A DNA stretch of 64,000 nucleotides from UMGS1470 sp051889215 (GCA_051889215.1 JBJFDC010000006.1:1-64000), one strand, 5' to 3'. Numbered from the stretch's first letter, positions 7,932-16,609 are shown. Numbers and translations: made by a program. Notes: generated by a model not told the origin, from the sequence alone.

Positions 7932-8734
7932 CAGCCGCCTTGAACCTCCACTTTTTTTAGATTTAACTTAAACAAAAGTTTTCCGAGCAAAATTGTTGCA
8001 ACAGTCCAGGCAATTTGAATTCCCAGTTGAATGGCAGACGATTTGATGTCAATGCTTCCGCAATATGTTCTGAAACACAAGTCATTGAGATATCTGAAAG
8101 GGAGATAATTCATGACATTTTGAAGCCAAACAGGCATGAGCGGAATTGGCAACATTGCTCCACTGCAAAACTGACTGATTGTCGCAAATATTGCAAATGT
8201 TCCGTTTGGTGTCATTGTCCGAAATAGCAGCGCATAACACAGCATTCCAAGCCCCGCAACCATGAAACCTGCAACAACAAGCTCAATTAAAAACAATCCA
8301 AATGCACCCCAACTTGCTGGGAGCGAAAGTCTGATTGAAGAAGGAAGACAAAACGCAATAACAATGAGCGGCACCATTCGAAGGAGAGTTTTTGCAAGTC
8401 GTTCGGAATAGAGTGTTGCAAACCAGTTGTTATACAAACTCATGGGTCTAACCATTTCATAACTTATGTTGCCTTCAATAATGGCTTTGGTCATATCTTT
8501 GTTTTGTTGAAACAATCCAAAATACATGAAGAAACTTTGTTGCAGCCATAGATATGTAATCATTTGCGAATAAGAAAAGTTGTCAGGAACATTTCCCATG
8601 CGATAAAACGCGGTAAACAAAAGCACATACATAAAGCCAAAACAAATTTGTGTTGCAAGTCCAGCGAGTGCGGACACGCGATATTGCAAAGAGTTGATGA
8701 ATTTGAGTTTGAAGATTGAAAAATATGTTCTCAT
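7931..8734 (-). CDS. ABC-2 type permease (first), intact
   Basis: This 267-residue integral membrane protein has six hydrophobic segments and the family box MVRPMSLYNNWFATLYSERLAK at about residues 94-115. It ends with a final transmembrane helix and a basic tail. It lies wholly inside the inverted segment, so it is undamaged. It shares 1 nt with the second permease gene and overlaps the ATPase fragment by 4 nt, as in an operon. In the present orientation no promoter is seen for it, so it may be silent. The substrate is unknown; paired permeases of this type often export lipids, peptides or drugs. Confidence 0.85.
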   Translation of the reverse strand: MRTYFSIFKLKFINSLQYRVSALAGLATQICFGFMYVLLFTAFYRMGNVPDNFSYSQMITYLWLQQSFFMYFGLFQQNKDMTKAIIEGNISYEMVRPMSLYNNWFATLYSERLAKTLLRMVPLIVIAFCLPSSIRLSLPASWGAFGLFLIELVVAGFMVAGLGMLCYALLFRTMTPNGTFAIFATISQFCSGAMLPIPLMPVWLQNVMNYLPFRYLNDLCFRTYCGSIDIKSSAIQLGIQIAWTVATILLGKLLFKLNLKKVEVQGG

Positions 8735-9513
8735 ATTTCAAACTCCTGATAGAGTTTTGACATGATTTCTTCAAGTCCCAAATCTTCAACCTGAATGTCG
8801 ACAACATCAAACTTTTTGCTGACGAAATTCGTGAATTTTGGCAAGTGAAACTCTCCGTGAGATTTATATTTTGCTGTTTTGTCAATCACTTCGATAAGTT
8901 CATAACCTTCGAGCGAATAATCTTCATAATCTTTGGCATATTGAACGGTGAGAATTTTTTCTGTTCGATATTTTTCTTTGATTTCAGAAAAATTGCCGTC
9001 ATACAAGATTTTGCCTTTGCCGATGAGTATAATTCTGTTGGTTAGCGCTTCAATGTCGTTCATGTCATGAGTTGTGAGAATGACGGTCACGCCGAGTTCT
9101 TTGTTAATCTTTTTAACAAACTCCCTCACCTGCAATTTGCTCACGGCATCAAGTCCGATGGTTGGCTCATCGAGAAATAAGATTTTTGGGTCGTGAAGAA
9201 GTGAGCCCGCAAGTTCGCATTTCATTTTTTGTCCGAGTGACATTTGCCGAAGCGGAATGTCCAACAAATCTTCAAGTTCGAGAGTTTCAGTCAACATTTT
9301 TAGTCTCTCTTCAAACTTGTCTTTTGGAATTTTGTAGACATCTTTCAAGAGATAATATGAGTCAATGACAGGCACGTCCCAAAAGAGTTGCGACCTTTGT
9401 CCAAAAATACCATATGCTTGTTTTAATGTTTTGCCTATGAAATATCTGTTTGGAATGGAAGGCGCAACTTTGTGGAATGGGGCGCTCGCTCCCGTTTGGG
9501 GAATGCTGTTCAT
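8731..9513 (-). pseudogene. ABC-2 transporter ATP-binding protein, 3' part inside the inversion
   Basis: Homology runs from FGQRSQLFWDVPV (base 9406 downwards) to the end. It includes the Q-loop, the signature MSLGQKMKCELAGSLLHDPK, Walker B ILFLDEPTIGLD and the H-loop TTHDM, plus a C-terminal regulatory region. The first 36 or so codons of this open frame (from 9513 to 9407) are antisense of the permease C-terminus and are not genuine. Walker A is missing here; it lies at 7018-7316. The signature reads LGQKM where LSGGQ is usual, a common variant in this subfamily. Confidence 0.83.
9393..9401 (+). repeat. Right arm of the 9-bp inverted repeat at the inversion edge
   Basis: ACCTTTGTC, the inverted copy of GACAAAGGT at 7317-7325. 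The five bases CAAAA (9402-9406) separate it from the right breakpoint. Confidence 0.6.
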
Positions 9514-9574
9514 CGTTCCATGCTACATAATTTTTAGATTGAGTTTGCGCAAATACGAATCAAGCGGAACATGA
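9407..9574 (+). pseudogene. C-terminal end of the second ABC-2 permease, stranded outside the inversion
   Basis: The 55 codons from IPYACFNVLPMKYLFGMEG to RKYESSGT, ending TGA 9572-9574, supply the last membrane helix and basic tail missing from the permease at 7275-7931. The frame matches that gene after the inversion is reversed. An open frame continues upstream to 9365, but that part is antisense to the ATPase and has no ribosome site, so this is not a separate gene. Confidence 0.8.
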
Positions 9575-9583
9575 TTTTCACAA

Positions 9584-9612
9584 AAAGGTCTTGCATTTGC
9601 AAGACCTTTTTA
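9584..9612 (+). terminator. Terminator of the ABC exporter operon (bidirectional)
   Basis: AAAAAGGTCTTGC pairs with GCAAGACCTTTTT around an ATTT loop, with an A tract before and a T tract after. It closes the restored plus-strand operon and can also serve the DUF1540 gene on the minus strand. Confidence 0.85.
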
Positions 9613-9628
9613 TGTCATAATATGATGA

Positions 9629-9820
9629 TTATTTTTCTTTGTGACAGTTGCACATTTTTTCGTAGGATTTGCAAAAATGTGCGTCGCGAGTCCCTTGCTT
9701 TGTGATTTTGATTGCATCTTTGTCGCAAAGACAACCCTCAATGTTATGCACGCAGTCACAAACATCGCAACATACATCTGTTTTGAGTTTGGTTGGTGCT
9801 TTTGTGTTTACTTGTGTCAT
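9629..9820 (-). CDS. DUF1540 Cys-rich small protein
   Basis: The protein has 63 residues. Its core VCCDVCDCVHNIEGCLCDKDAIKI followed by HFCKSYEK matches the Cys spacing of DUF1540 domains, which are common in Clostridia and likely bind metal. There is no signal peptide. The start at 9820 is chosen for the strong TGGAGGT site 7 nt upstream; an in-frame ATG at 9850 would bury that site. The function is unknown. Confidence 0.8.
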   Translation of the reverse strand: MTQVNTKAPTKLKTDVCCDVCDCVHNIEGCLCDKDAIKITKQGTRDAHFCKSYEKMCNCHKEK

Positions 9821-9870
9821 ATTTACCTCCAATTTTATTTTTTGCCACAATCAAACAATTATGCGAAAGT

Positions 9871-9900
9871 TTGATTGTTTTTTGTTTTTGAGGGCAAAAT
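9871..9900 (+). promoter_or_regulatory. Probable promoter of the winged-helix/uvrBA operon
   Basis: TTGATT (9871-9876), an 18-nt spacer and CAAAAT (9895-9900). The ATG at 9907 follows after 6 nt and has no Shine-Dalgarno, which fits a leaderless mRNA. Both boxes match consensus at 4 of 6 positions, so the call is moderate. Confidence 0.45.
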
Positions 9901-9906
9901 AGTTAT

Positions 9907-10281
9907 ATGTTGGACAAGCGAACTGAAATTATTTTGATGGCAATAAACAAAGAATGTCAAAGCGGCTCATTTCAGGTGGTTGAGGTGAGCGATTTGATTG
10001 CTGCTCTTCCCAAAAAGTATTTGCCAGACCAAAACCTCGTCACACAATGTGTGAATGCATTGAGTCGAGAAGGTTATATTGAACTAAAATATCATGATAG
10101 CGAAGTGTTTTGTTTGTGTCCGCTCCCCAAAGGCAGAATGCTTTTTGAAAACAAAATTGAAAAGAAGGGCATGGCAAGACGTTATGTTTTGCTTTCGGTT
10201 CTTGGTCTTTTGGTGCTCACAATACTTTTGATTTTGACATCGTTTTGCGGTGTATTAATTTTTGAAAAGATATTCAAATAA
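9907..10281 (+). CDS. Winged-helix-like membrane protein, copy 1
   Basis: The family is not recognised. Residues 1-80 look like a small winged helix (MLDKRTEIILMAINKEC, then LVTQCVNALSREGYIELKYHD, a recognition-helix and wing pattern). They are followed by one hydrophobic segment at about 95-117, so the protein is probably tail-anchored with the DNA-binding-like domain inside the cell. The next gene has the same plan and also starts MLDK, so the two are tandem paralogues. They directly precede uvrB-uvrA. A membrane-bound regulator or sensor is possible, but I see nothing that proves DNA binding. Confidence 0.65.
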   Translation: MLDKRTEIILMAINKECQSGSFQVVEVSDLIAALPKKYLPDQNLVTQCVNALSREGYIELKYHDSEVFCLCPLPKGRMLFENKIEKKGMARRYVLLSVLGLLVLTILLILTSFCGVLIFEKIFK

Positions 10282-10301
10282 ACCAAACAGAACGGGTGAA
10301 A

Positions 10302-10661
10302 ATGTTAGATAAATATGAGAAAAAAGTTTTGATATACTTGATTGAAAATTGCTCAAAAAAACAGGTGTCTCTCATTCACAAGGAGGACATCATAAAAAAT
10401 ATGAGCAAAAATTTTGCTTTATCACTATCAACTTTGGACGATATTATGTTATCATTAGCAAAAGATAATTACATTGATTATATCTCTTCTGACTCAAAAA
10501 AAGGTCCTGCCTATTGCATCACTCTAAAAAACAAGGCGCTGACATTCAACAAAGACCAGAAAAAACAAAAAAAATATGCCTATTTTTTAATTTTTCGAAC
10601 CATTGGTCTTGCAATTTTGAGTTTTTTGGTGGGGATAATCTTAAAGGTGATATTCAGTTGA
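10302..10661 (+). CDS. Winged-helix-like membrane protein, copy 2
   Basis: The protein has 119 residues with the same layout as the preceding gene. MLDKYEKKVLIYLIENC is followed by a helix-turn-helix-like stretch (LSLSTLDDIMLSLAKDNYIDYIS), a basic linker (KDQKKQKK) and one hydrophobic segment near the C-terminus (FRTIGLAILSFLVGIILKV). The start 10302 follows GGGTGA closely; a GTG at 10296 is also in frame. Its stop TGA (10659-10661) shares its last base with the uvrB ATG, so translation of uvrB is probably coupled to it. Confidence 0.65.
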   Translation: MLDKYEKKVLIYLIENCSKKQVSLIHKEDIIKNMSKNFALSLSTLDDIMLSLAKDNYIDYISSDSKKGPAYCITLKNKALTFNKDQKKQKKYAYFLIFRTIGLAILSFLVGIILKVIFS

Positions 10662-12616
10662 TGGAAGAAAGAAAATTTGAGTTGGTTTCACACTTTATGC
10701 CTTCGGGCGACCAACCGCAAGCGATTGAAAGTCTTGTGGAAGGTCTTCGTGACGGGCTTAAGAATCAAGTGCTTTTGGGAGTCACTGGGAGTGGCAAGAC
10801 TTTTACAATGGCAAATATCATAGAAAAAATCAACAAGCCAACTCTGGTTATTGCACACAACAAGACTCTTGCTGCCCAACTTTGCAACGAACTTCGCGAA
10901 TTTTTTCCTCATAACAAAGTTGAGTTTTTTGTTTCATACTATGACTACTATCAGCCAGAGGCATACATTGCCTCCTCTGATACATACATCGAAAAAGATA
11001 TGTCGGTGAATGAGGAAATTGATAAGTTGCGTTCATCTGCCACTGCTGCACTTCTTGGGCGAAACGACACCATTGTTGTCGCCTCCGGTTCTTGCATATA
11101 TGGTTTGGGCAATCCTCAAGAATATTTGTCTTTGCAACTATTTTATGAAAAAGGTCAAAAAATTGGGGTGAAGCAAGTCGTTCACGACCTCATTGGGATA
11201 AATTATGTTCGACAAGACGCGGGGCTTGTGAGAAATAGTTTTCGCTATAAAGGTGACACGCTTGAAATCATGGGCTCAACAACAACCGATATTGGAGTTC
11301 GCATTGAATTTTTTGGCGATGAAATTGAACATATATATGAATTTGATGCCGTTTCGAAAAAAATTATCTCGGAATTAAGCGAGGTTTCATTTTTCCCTGC
11401 AACGCACTACACAGTTGGCTCAACAAGACTCAACAACGCTCTTTCCGAAATTGAAAAAGATGCCGAAATTGAGGTTAAAGAGTTTGAAGAGCGCGGCAAA
11501 CTCATTGAAGCACAGCGGCTCAAAGAGCGTGTTGCATATAATGTTGAAATGATTAGAGAACTGGGTTATTGCAGTGGAATTGAAAACTATTCGCGATATT
11601 TTGATGGAAGAAAACCGGGTGAGCCGCCTTTTACTTTGCTCGATTATTTTCCAAATGGATTTTTGACTCTGATTGACGAGAGTCACATGACATTGCCTCA
11701 AATTCGCGGAATGTATAACGGAGACAGAGCGAGAAAAGAAAGTCTTGTTGAATACGGCTTTCGACTCAAGGCAAGCTTCGACAATCGTCCACTCAATTTT
11801 GACGAGTTTTCATCAAGACTTGGACAAACAATTTATGTTTCTGCAACACCTGGGGACTATGAAAAAAATTTGTCGGATAACACTGTTGAACAACTCATTC
11901 GTCCGACTGGGCTTTTGGATCCTGAAATCGAAGTGTTGCCAACAAATGACCAAATTGCAGTGCTTATGGACAGAATAAAAGAAGTCACAAAACGAAATGA
12001 GCGCGTTCTTGTGACAACTCTAACAAAAAAAATGGCGGAAAGTTTGACGACATATCTTTGCGAGCATGGACTCAAAGCAAAATATATGCACTCTGAAATT
12101 GACACAATTGAGAGGGTTGAGATAATAAACTCATTGAGAAGTGGAGAATTTGATGTTTTGGTTGGCATAAATCTTTTGCGTGAAGGTCTTGACCTTCCAG
12201 AGGTGAGCATGGTTGCAATTCTCGATGCAGACAAAGAGGGATTTTTGCGCAGCGAAGGTGCGCTCATTCAAACCATTGGGCGTGCTGCCCGCAATGAGCA
12301 TGGCAAGGTGTTGATGTTTGCCGATGTTCAAACCGGCAGCATGAAGCGCGCGATTGACGAAACAAATCGCCGCAGAACTTTGCAAATGCAATTTAATGCC
12401 GAGCATGGCATAACGCCAAAAACCATAAAGAAAAATGTTGTCAATTCACTGCAAATAACAAAGCGTAATCCAATCGGCAAGATAAACAAACAAGACATTC
12501 CAGAACAAATTGAAAAATTAAAAGCATTGATGAAAATTGCTTCAAATTCTTTGGATTTTGAAAATGCCATCAAGCTTCGCGACGAAATCAATGCTCTAAA
12601 AAAGAGGTTAAACTGA
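10661..12616 (+). CDS. uvrB: Excinuclease ABC subunit B
   Basis: UvrB is the damage-verifying helicase-like subunit of nucleotide excision repair. It takes DNA from UvrA and recruits UvrC. The 651-residue protein shows Walker A GVTGSGKTF (about residue 38-46), the beta-hairpin region YYDYYQPEAYIASSDTYIEKD, helicase motif LIDESHMTLPQI and motif VI QTIGRAAR. A C-terminal UVR domain (IEKLKALMKIA, then ENAIKLRDEI) contacts UvrC. The start ATG 10661 has AAAGGTGA upstream; the frame is open further 5' but that part overlaps the previous gene. Stop and start overlap by 1 nt with uvrA. Confidence 0.97.
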   Translation: MEERKFELVSHFMPSGDQPQAIESLVEGLRDGLKNQVLLGVTGSGKTFTMANIIEKINKPTLVIAHNKTLAAQLCNELREFFPHNKVEFFVSYYDYYQPEAYIASSDTYIEKDMSVNEEIDKLRSSATAALLGRNDTIVVASGSCIYGLGNPQEYLSLQLFYEKGQKIGVKQVVHDLIGINYVRQDAGLVRNSFRYKGDTLEIMGSTTTDIGVRIEFFGDEIEHIYEFDAVSKKIISELSEVSFFPATHYTVGSTRLNNALSEIEKDAEIEVKEFEERGKLIEAQRLKERVAYNVEMIRELGYCSGIENYSRYFDGRKPGEPPFTLLDYFPNGFLTLIDESHMTLPQIRGMYNGDRARKESLVEYGFRLKASFDNRPLNFDEFSSRLGQTIYVSATPGDYEKNLSDNTVEQLIRPTGLLDPEIEVLPTNDQIAVLMDRIKEVTKRNERVLVTTLTKKMAESLTTYLCEHGLKAKYMHSEIDTIERVEIINSLRSGEFDVLVGINLLREGLDLPEVSMVAILDADKEGFLRSEGALIQTIGRAARNEHGKVLMFADVQTGSMKRAIDETNRRRTLQMQFNAEHGITPKTIKKNVVNSLQITKRNPIGKINKQDIPEQIEKLKALMKIASNSLDFENAIKLRDEINALKKRLN

Positions 12617-15426
12617 TGGAAGAATTTATCAAAATCACTGGAGCGAGGGAGAATAATCTAAAAAACATTGACCTCACAATTCCAAGAAACAAGTTAATTG
12701 TTTTCACAGGCGTGAGCGGAAGCGGGAAAAGCACGCTTGCTTTTGATACAATTTTTGCTGAAAGTCAAAGGCGATATATGGAGAGTCTGTCGTCATATGC
12801 AAGACAATTTTTGGGGCAATCTTCAAAACCCGAGGTCGACAAAATTGAAGGTCTTTCACCATCTATTGCAATCGATCAAAAAACAACCAACCACAATCCT
12901 CGTTCAACTGTTGGAACTGTGACTGAAATATATGATTATATGAGACTCTTATATGCCAAAATTGGTGTTGCATATTGTCCAAAATGCCATAAGCCAATCA
13001 AAAGACAAAGTGTTGACCAAATTATTGATCGCATTGCTGAATATCCGCAAGGTGCAAAACTTTTGATTCTTGCCCCAATCGCGCGTGGGCAGAAAGGAAC
13101 GTTTGCTGTCAAATTTGAAGAACTAAAAAAAGATGGATTTGTTCGCGTTGAGGTTGATGGAAATGTTCGTTCGCTTGACGAAGAAATTTCTCTTGAAAAA
13201 AACATCAAGCACGATATCTATGTTGTTGTTGACAGAGTTGTTGTAAAAGATGACATCAAAACACGTCTTTCAGACAGCGTTGAACTCGCGATAAAGACGG
13301 GCGATGGAATTGTCGTTGTTGAAAATGATGGACAAAAAGAAGTTTTTTCAACACTATATGCATGTGATGAGTGCGGTTATTCAATCGAGGAAATCACGCC
13401 GCGCATGTTTTCGTTCAATAGTCCATATGGTGCTTGCGAGCATTGCACGGGGCTTGGATTTACAGAGGAAATTGACCCAAAACTCATCATCAAAGACCCA
13501 CAAAAGAGTCTTAACCAAGGTGCGGTCAATGTTAGTGGCTGGAATTTCACAAACTCATATATGACGAACATATATTTCAAAGCAATTTCCAAACAATATG
13601 GGATTGACCTAAACATGCCCATAAAGGATATGCCAAAAGACAAACTCGACATTGTGCTCTATGGCAATCATGGCGAAAAACTCAATTATCACTATTCAAG
13701 TTTGAAATATTCTGGCGACATGAACTTTTCTTATGAGGGCGTTATTCCAAATCTTGAAAGAAGATTTCGCGAGACAACAAGCGATTGGATAAAGCAGGAA
13801 ATTGCAAAATATATGCGTCAATCAACTTGCAAAGAATGTGATGGAAAAAGACTTAAAATGAGTGTTTTGAACATAAAAATCAATGGGCTAAATATATCTG
13901 AAATGTCAGATATGTCAGTGGATAAATTGCTTGATTATCTCCAAGGTTTGAAACTTGGAAAAACTGAAACAGAGATTGCAAAGCCAATTCTCAAAGAAAT
14001 TATTGCGCGCTTGTGTTTTCTTAAAAATGTTGGGCTTGGATATTTGACTTTGTCGCGAAGTGCTGAAAGCTTGAGCGGTGGAGAGTCGCAAAGAATTAGA
14101 CTTGCAACTCAAATTGGAAGTGGACTCACTGGCGTTCTATATATTTTGGATGAGCCAAGCATTGGACTTCATCAATCTGACAACACAAAACTGCTCGACA
14201 CGCTCAAAGCACTTCGAGATGTGGGAAACACGGTTATTGTTGTTGAGCATGATGAAGACACAATTCGCGAAGCTGACTTTGTCGTCGACATTGGCCGTTA
14301 TGCGGGTGTTCATGGCGGGGAAGTTGTTGTTGCGGGAACTCCGATTGATGTGATGAACTGCCAAGAGTCAATCACTGGTGCATTTTTGTCTGGTCGCGAA
14401 AAGATATTAATCCCAGAAAAAACAAGGCAAGGTGAATATGGACAAATAAAGATTCGCGGGGCGCACCTTCATAATCTCAAAAATGTCGATGTGAATTTTC
14501 CTCTTTCAAAACTTACAGTTGTGACCGGTGTGAGCGGGAGCGGAAAAAGTTCATTGGTCAATGGGGTTTTGTGCCCAGGTGTGAGAAATAGTTTGCAAAA
14601 AGAACAGTTTGATTTGCCAGCGAAGAGCGTTGAAATTGTTGGGGAAGTGGACAAGATTGTTGACATTGACCAGTCTCCAATCGGAAGGACACCGCGCTCA
14701 AACCCCGCAACATATGTTGGTGTTTTCACTCCAATACGAGAACTTTTTGCTTCGACCATTGACGCAAAAGAAAGGGGATATTCTGCAGGCAGATTCAGTT
14801 TTAATGTCAAAGGCGGAAGGTGTGAAAATTGCGAGGGAGATGGGGTTAAAGAAATCGAAATGTATTTCTTGCCAGACATTGAGGTTCCTTGTGAGGTTTG
14901 CAAAGGAAAACGTTATAATCGTGAGACACTTGAAGTAAAATATAAAGGCAAATCAATTTTTGACGTTCTCGACATGACAATCGAAGAAGCGCTCAAATTC
15001 TTTGACGCAATTCCACAAATAAAGAACAAACTCCAAGCACTGAGCGATGTTGGACTCGGATATGTCAAACTTGGTCAATCTTCAACCACTCTTTCGGGTG
15101 GAGAGGCGCAAAGAGTTAAACTCGCGACAGAGCTCTCAAAGCGCTCGACGGGAAAAACGCTTTATATCCTTGATGAGCCAACAACAGGACTGAGCACCTA
15201 TGATGTCAAAAAACTCATTCAAATCCTGCAAACACTTGTTGACAGAGGCAACACAGTTGTCGTGATTGAACATAATCTCGATGTCATCAAGGTTGCTGAC
15301 AACATTATTGACCTTGGACCACACGGAGGAGACCAAGGCGGAGAGATTGTTGCAACTGGAACTCCAAGAGATGTTGCAAAAAGAGGTGTTGGACTCACCG
15401 CCGAATTTTTGAAGAAATATTTTTAG
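12616..15426 (+). CDS. uvrA: Excinuclease ABC subunit A
   Basis: This is the DNA-damage sensor ATPase of nucleotide excision repair, 936 residues and full length. Two ABC-type ATPase halves are visible: Walker A GVSGSGKST (about residue 33-41) and GVSGSGKSS (about 640), signatures LSGGESQRIRLATQ and LSGGEAQRVKLATE, and Walker B LYILDEPS and LYILDEPTTGLS. Zinc-binding Cys sets are CPKCHK, CDECGY with CEHCTG, and CENCEG with CEVCKG. Its ATG overlaps the uvrB stop by 1 nt, so the pair is one operon, here with two winged-helix-like genes in front. The terminator follows at 15442. Confidence 0.97.
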   Translation: MEEFIKITGARENNLKNIDLTIPRNKLIVFTGVSGSGKSTLAFDTIFAESQRRYMESLSSYARQFLGQSSKPEVDKIEGLSPSIAIDQKTTNHNPRSTVGTVTEIYDYMRLLYAKIGVAYCPKCHKPIKRQSVDQIIDRIAEYPQGAKLLILAPIARGQKGTFAVKFEELKKDGFVRVEVDGNVRSLDEEISLEKNIKHDIYVVVDRVVVKDDIKTRLSDSVELAIKTGDGIVVVENDGQKEVFSTLYACDECGYSIEEITPRMFSFNSPYGACEHCTGLGFTEEIDPKLIIKDPQKSLNQGAVNVSGWNFTNSYMTNIYFKAISKQYGIDLNMPIKDMPKDKLDIVLYGNHGEKLNYHYSSLKYSGDMNFSYEGVIPNLERRFRETTSDWIKQEIAKYMRQSTCKECDGKRLKMSVLNIKINGLNISEMSDMSVDKLLDYLQGLKLGKTETEIAKPILKEIIARLCFLKNVGLGYLTLSRSAESLSGGESQRIRLATQIGSGLTGVLYILDEPSIGLHQSDNTKLLDTLKALRDVGNTVIVVEHDEDTIREADFVVDIGRYAGVHGGEVVVAGTPIDVMNCQESITGAFLSGREKILIPEKTRQGEYGQIKIRGAHLHNLKNVDVNFPLSKLTVVTGVSGSGKSSLVNGVLCPGVRNSLQKEQFDLPAKSVEIVGEVDKIVDIDQSPIGRTPRSNPATYVGVFTPIRELFASTIDAKERGYSAGRFSFNVKGGRCENCEGDGVKEIEMYFLPDIEVPCEVCKGKRYNRETLEVKYKGKSIFDVLDMTIEEALKFFDAIPQIKNKLQALSDVGLGYVKLGQSSTTLSGGEAQRVKLATELSKRSTGKTLYILDEPTTGLSTYDVKKLIQILQTLVDRGNTVVVIEHNLDVIKVADNIIDLGPHGGDQGGEIVATGTPRDVAKRGVGLTAEFLKKYF

Positions 15427-15441
15427 CATTTTGAGAAAAAG

Positions 15442-15475
15442 AAAAAATATGGAATAGAAAGCCCCATATTTTTTT
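15442..15475 (+). terminator. Bidirectional terminator after uvrA
   Basis: AAAAATATGG (15443-15452) pairs with CCATATTTTT (15464-15473) with a T run on one side and an A run on the other. It lies between convergent uvrA and the DUF4363 gene and can end both. Confidence 0.75.
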
Positions 15476-15488
15476 GACCGCAAAAACT

Positions 15489-15875
15489 TTAAACTACGTT
15501 TTGAATGTTGACCCCAAAGATGTGTTTATATCCATTGGCATAGAATATGACGAGGTCCAAGCTTGAGAGAAATTCTTCGTAATCTTTGTCGCGTTGGCTC
15601 GTTCGCATTTTTGTTATATATTCTCCGACCTCATCAATGTTGTTGTGATTTGTCATGAAGCATAAAATGTTTTCGTGATGAGTCCAAACCTCTTCAAGTT
15701 TTGCCACCTCGTCGATGTGTTGTTGATCAAAAAATGTTTCGCGTGTGACAGTTTGGGCTATTGATGTTGAGAGATTGATGATTTCATTGATATACTTTTC
15801 GCTTAAAACGATTTCTATCACCGACACTGCAATAATAAATATGAGCGAAAATATGATGCCGATGAGTCTTTTCAT
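15489..15875 (-). CDS. DUF4363 family protein
   Basis: The protein has 128 residues with an N-terminal hydrophobic anchor (LIGIIFSLIFIIAVSVIEIVL) and an extracytoplasmic helical domain (LEEVWTHHENILCFMTNHNNID and on). The architecture and the position directly behind a DUF421 gene, with a 4-nt stop/start overlap, are the usual context of DUF4363 in Clostridia. The function is unknown. The pairing suggests the two proteins work as a membrane complex. Confidence 0.75.
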   Translation of the reverse strand: MKRLIGIIFSLIFIIAVSVIEIVLSEKYINEIINLSTSIAQTVTRETFFDQQHIDEVAKLEEVWTHHENILCFMTNHNNIDEVGEYITKMRTSQRDKDYEEFLSSLDLVIFYANGYKHIFGVNIQNVV

Positions 15876-16609
15876 ACTTTTATTCCTCCACCTTGCTTGG
15901 TTTGGAGAAGTTTGTAGTGCTGGTTTTTGGCTTGGATATAGACCTTTCCATTTTTGTCAAGAGTGCAAATGATGCAGTCTTTTATTTTTTTGATTTTTGC
16001 TTCTTTGAGCATATCTCGAATAAAATCCTCGCCCACTCCAGCAATGTCCAAATTGTCTTTCATCACTGAACCCTCACTAACCAAAGTGACTGGAAGAGAA
16101 GAGATATCGTGTTTTATGTTGAGGTCATTTTTCGTCACGGGGGAGTTTGATGCTTTTGCCATTGCATTGATTTGTCCTGTTGTTTCAACAATGACATATG
16201 CGACATCGTCAAGCGAAAAAAAGCCCTTTCCGCGTATTCCTTCAATGATATCTTCAATGCTGATGTTTAGTGACCGGATTGCCTTGTAGTCAATTCCTTC
16301 TGGGGTCACAACAATAATTGGTCTGCCGTTTATGATTTTGTCAAGCTTGACGCTCTTTTGACAAATGATTGACAAAAAATAGTGCACGACCAAAAGAGTG
16401 AGAAGTGGCACAACCCCGTGAAGCAATGGAATTGTCATTTCCGCCATTGGAATTGTCGATAGGTCCGCGATAATCAAAGTCAGCACCAATTCAAAAGGTT
16501 GCATTTGACCAATTTGTCGTTTTCCCATAAGTCGAAAAACAAACAAAATTAAAATATAAATTATTAATGCTCGAATTATTATTGCTCCCATATAAATAAA
16601 GTGTTTCAA
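15872..16609 (-). CDS. DUF421 (YetF family) membrane protein
   Basis: There are three N-terminal membrane helices followed by the paired cytoplasmic YetF domains. Family marks are FRLMGKRQIGQMQPFELVLTLI at about residue 25-46, the segment GRPIIVVTPEGI, and two later boxes around residues 125-205. TTG 16609 is the outermost start; an ATG at 16591 (MGAIIIRALI) would also begin the first helix. Relatives sit in spore or cell membranes and help germination or stress survival in some Bacillus species, but the molecular role is not settled. It is probably the first gene of a two-gene operon with the DUF4363 gene. Confidence 0.85.
   Translation of the reverse strand: MKHFIYMGAIIIRALIIYILILFVFRLMGKRQIGQMQPFELVLTLIIADLSTIPMAEMTIPLLHGVVPLLTLLVVHYFLSIICQKSVKLDKIINGRPIIVVTPEGIDYKAIRSLNISIEDIIEGIRGKGFFSLDDVAYVIVETTGQINAMAKASNSPVTKNDLNIKHDISSLPVTLVSEGSVMKDNLDIAGVGEDFIRDMLKEAKIKKIKDCIICTLDKNGKVYIQAKNQHYKLLQTKQGGGIKV

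Larger units (their letters stand above)
7317..9406. other. 2090-bp inverted segment splitting the ABC transporter operon
   Basis: The segment holds the 3' two-thirds of the ATPase gene, a whole permease gene and the 5' four-fifths of a second permease gene, all on the minus strand. The matching remaining ends lie outside it on the plus strand. Reversing it restores the order ATPase, permease, permease, with both split frames exact (299+676 = 975 nt; 615+168 = 783 nt), a promoter upstream and a terminator downstream. Breakpoints are 7316/7317 and 9406/9407 (ambiguous by 1 nt). No recombinase gene is present in the window. Confidence 0.85.

Noticed and set aside
9365..9574. Separate 69-residue plus-strand gene
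   Set aside because: Only 9407-9574 is genuine, as the C-terminus of the split permease; the upstream part is antisense to the ATPase and has no ribosome site.
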